Shown: piece by piece, positions 62,500 to 64,000 of the stretch
Numbering within the stretch: position 1 is the first letter of the stretch
How the letters are laid out: each line of letters opens with the position of its first letter
Assembly (NCBI GenBank): GCA_021788415.1
Contig: JAJYKR010000002.1
Coordinates: 62,001 to 126,000 of the forward strand
DNA: 64,000 nucleotides
Origin: an archaeon
Lineage (GTDB): Archaea > Thermoproteota > Nitrososphaeria > Nitrososphaerales > UBA183
Direction: 5' to 3'
Program-made: the position numbers and the translations under genes
The notes under the pieces: model-generated
The model's database searches: none
What the model was told of the DNA's origin: nothing
What the model saw: the letters and a program-made list of their open reading frames with translations, nothing else

Positions 62500-62868
62500 C
62501 TATGTGAAGGAGACGAACCTGTCCGCATCGTCAATAAGCTTGCACAGGTTGCGCATGCTGCTCGGCTCCGTCCCTTCCATGATCGATTCGTTGCCTATGC
62601 CCCTGAAGGCGAGACAGGTGCCACACAGCTGCACCTTCAAACCCTCGCCGATCAGAGTCCGGAAATCGGACTCGGCGTTGGTGATTCCCGTAGCCTTCTG
62701 CCCCTTCGTGAAGTTGTGAACGCTGTCGCCGTAAGCGAAGATTGTTACGCGGTGCCCCTTCCTCAAAGCTGCCCCCGCCAGCTTGATCGCGGCCGAGGTG
62801 CTCTCCGAGCTGTATGGCGTGGTGAAGAGAAGCATGCCGAGGTGCTTCGACTTTGCGCTCTCACTCAT
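62500..62868 (-). CDS. DsrE/TusD-like sulfur-carrier protein
   Basis: 122 aa. TTPYSSESTSAAIKLAGAAL and RVTIFAYGDSVHN match DsrE, and the active-site region is LCGTCLAFRG (Cys82, Cys85), retaining the conserved Cys. It could accept persulfide sulfur from the adjacent sulfide-oxidising flavoprotein, although this transfer is inferred. ATG 62868, 15 nt downstream of that gene's stop. Confidence 0.85.
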   Translation of the reverse strand: MSESAKSKHLGMLLFTTPYSSESTSAAIKLAGAALRKGHRVTIFAYGDSVHNFTKGQKATGITNAESDFRTLIGEGLKVQLCGTCLAFRGIGNESIMEGTEPSSMRNLCKLIDDADRFVSFT

Positions 62869-62883
62869 CTCTACGTTCGCTCC

Positions 62884-64000
62884 TCAGAACCAGTGTCTCA
62901 TCCAGTACTTCTCGAATATGACCTTCTGGGCGTGCCAGACCCGCCCGGGCATGTGAAATTCGATTTCTGGCCTGGGCTCTGAAAGGAAGTTGCCCTTCAC
63001 GAAGGCGCTCTGGCCTCCACCAACTTCGAGGAAGCAGGAGCCCTTCCCGTCCCACGTCGTCGCCTTGCCCCTCCCCGTGATCTTTGTTGCTATGTTCCTT
63101 GCCGCGACCTCCGCCTGGCCGTGAGCAAAGACTCCCGCCTTTGGCAGGAAGGGCACATACCCTGACGGAGTGGGAATCGAAGTCACGTCGCCCACCGCGT
63201 ATACCCCCTCATGGCTGGTCTCCATCGTTCTTGGGTTGACCGGAATCCATCCGGTTTCGTTGGTCAGCCCTGCCTTCACCACAGGTGGAGGAGCTACATG
63301 AGGAGGGACGCAGAAGAGGAGGTCAAAACGCATCGTTTCCCCACCCTCGAAGCTCAAATCGTTCTGCCTAATCTCCTTCAGTCTCAGCTTGGGATGGTAA
63401 TTTATCCCTCTGGATCTGAGCACCTCGAGCACCTTGTTCCCGATATCAGGTCCGACGGCCGGGACCGGACCAGGCTCGGGAGTGAAGAACTCGAACTTCA
63501 ACTTGTCTCGCAACCCTTTCTTCGTGTAGTAGTCTTCAAGGAGGAGCGCGACCTCGTAAGGAGCGGCGGGGCACTTGAAGGGAGTGCGCGAGATGCCGAT
63601 TGCGATCGTCCCGCCCCTGAACTTCTCCACCGCATCCTTGAAGCGCGTCGCAGACTCCAGGTCGTAGATGTGATGCGCGTGTTCCAGGAGCCCCGGTATC
63701 GTATGTGGGGCGTACTCCGCTCCAAGGGATACGACCAGGTAGTCGTAGGAGAATTCGCCGCTCTTCGTCCCCACCGAACGCTTTCCAACATCAATTGAGA
63801 CGATCTCTTCGTTCGCCACCCTGATTCCCTTCCTCCTGAGCACGCTCAGGTCCCTCTGGACCTGTTCAGGCCCCCTCATGCCCAGCATGAGCCAGGGATA
63901 CGACGGCGGGAACTGGAACTTGTCCTTCCTCTCCACGAGCGTCACCTTCGCCCTGTCTCCCAACCTTTCCGCAAGCACGTTCGATGCGACAAGGCCGCCG
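62884..64000 (-). CDS. sulfide:quinone reductase-like FAD protein, 5' end outside window
   Basis: The frame runs off the right edge; about 371 codons are visible, lacking the first few tens of residues. The remaining part shows the FAD-binding end (GGLVASN), a second Rossmann region, FKCPAAPYE (Cys near the expected sulfide-oxidising position), CVPPHVAPPPV, and a C-terminal GVYAVGDVTSIPT FAD motif with GQAEVAARNI. It resembles SQR/flavocytochrome c sulfide dehydrogenase and should reduce quinone with electrons from sulfide. The DsrE-like genes downstream support a sulfur role. Confidence 0.85.
   Translation of the reverse strand, partial: GGLVASNVLAERLGDRAKVTLVERKDKFQFPPSYPWLMLGMRGPEQVQRDLSVLRRKGIRVANEEIVSIDVGKRSVGTKSGEFSYDYLVVSLGAEYAPHTIPGLLEHAHHIYDLESATRFKDAVEKFRGGTIAIGISRTPFKCPAAPYEVALLLEDYYTKKGLRDKLKFEFFTPEPGPVPAVGPDIGNKVLEVLRSRGINYHPKLRLKEIRQNDLSFEGGETMRFDLLFCVPPHVAPPPVVKAGLTNETGWIPVNPRTMETSHEGVYAVGDVTSIPTPSGYVPFLPKAGVFAHGQAEVAARNIATKITGRGKATTWDGKGSCFLEVGGGQSAFVKGNFLSEPRPEIEFHMPGRVWHAQKVIFEKYWMRHWF

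Overview
The window looks like part of a GC-rich (roughly 60% or more by eye) archaeal chromosome. Archaeal markers include an Sm-like protein, a RadB-type RecA paralogue, Rio2 kinase, an archaeal RqcH/NEMF homologue, an AbrB-PhoU regulator, a ThiR-type HTH-ThiN regulator, an archaeal RNase J, TrpB2 with an ACT-domain protein, and an archaeal-style CTP synthase. Most transcription units have a TATA-like box about 22-30 nt upstream of an ATG, GTG or TTG, so leaderless transcripts are probably the rule, and I used this to set many starts. Lineage is an inference: a heterotrophic, respiring member of the TACK group, perhaps Nitrososphaeria or Bathyarchaeia, is most likely. No rRNA, intact tRNA, CRISPR array or transposase was found.

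Layout. (1) 1-12.8 kb is an acyl-CoA and organic-acid block: a DUF35 protein beside a thiolase-fold protein with no nucleophilic Cys, acetoacetyl-CoA synthetase, a UbiA prenyltransferase, a luciferase-like oxidoreductase, an MmgE/PrpD protein, then acyl-CoA dehydrogenase, EtfB, EtfA and a membrane-anchored FeS protein that should pass electrons to quinone. (2) 13-20 kb holds translation and RNA quality-control genes and small conserved genes (RqcH, RadB-like, Lsm, Rio2). (3) 19.7-25 kb holds nucleoside/pentose catabolism (nucleoside hydrolase, ribokinase, DeoC) and a likely thiamine locus (ECF S component, PurM/ThiL-fold protein, divergent ThiR with a candidate operator). (4) 25-45 kb is mixed housekeeping: PyrG, a PhoU-type regulator, SufT-like, MarC, isocitrate dehydrogenase-like, TrpB2, TldD/TldE, RNase J, GMC oxidoreductase and an M1 aminopeptidase with a HEAT-like tail.

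(5) 45.4-47.7 kb carries a PurD-like ATP-grasp gene interrupted in frame by a 352-residue intein whose two LAGLIDADG motifs have lost their catalytic Asp. (6) 49-52.3 kb encodes a Rieske/cytochrome b complex with a membrane-anchored cupredoxin; the cytochrome b appears to have Lys in place of one of the four haem-ligand His residues. (7) 52.4-56 kb is a heterodimeric ABC exporter with one degenerate ATPase site. (8) 56-58.2 kb is a ChrB-like/beta-propeller pair facing a PadR regulator across a 29-bp dyad.

(9) 58.2-61.8 kb is gene-poor and rich in remnants: a VOC-like fragment, a degenerate tRNA-like sequence next to a 5'-truncated zinc-ribbon ORF, a methyltransferase fragment, and some small genes. 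(10) The right edge is a sulfur-related operon: a sulfide:quinone-reductase-like flavoprotein, running off the window, followed by three DsrE/F/H-type proteins.

The energy picture, which is inferred, is this. Acyl-CoA oxidation feeds electrons through ETF and the FeS membrane protein into the quinone pool. The SQR-like flavoprotein may do the same for reduced sulfur. The Rieske/cytochrome b complex and the cupredoxin then oxidise the quinol.
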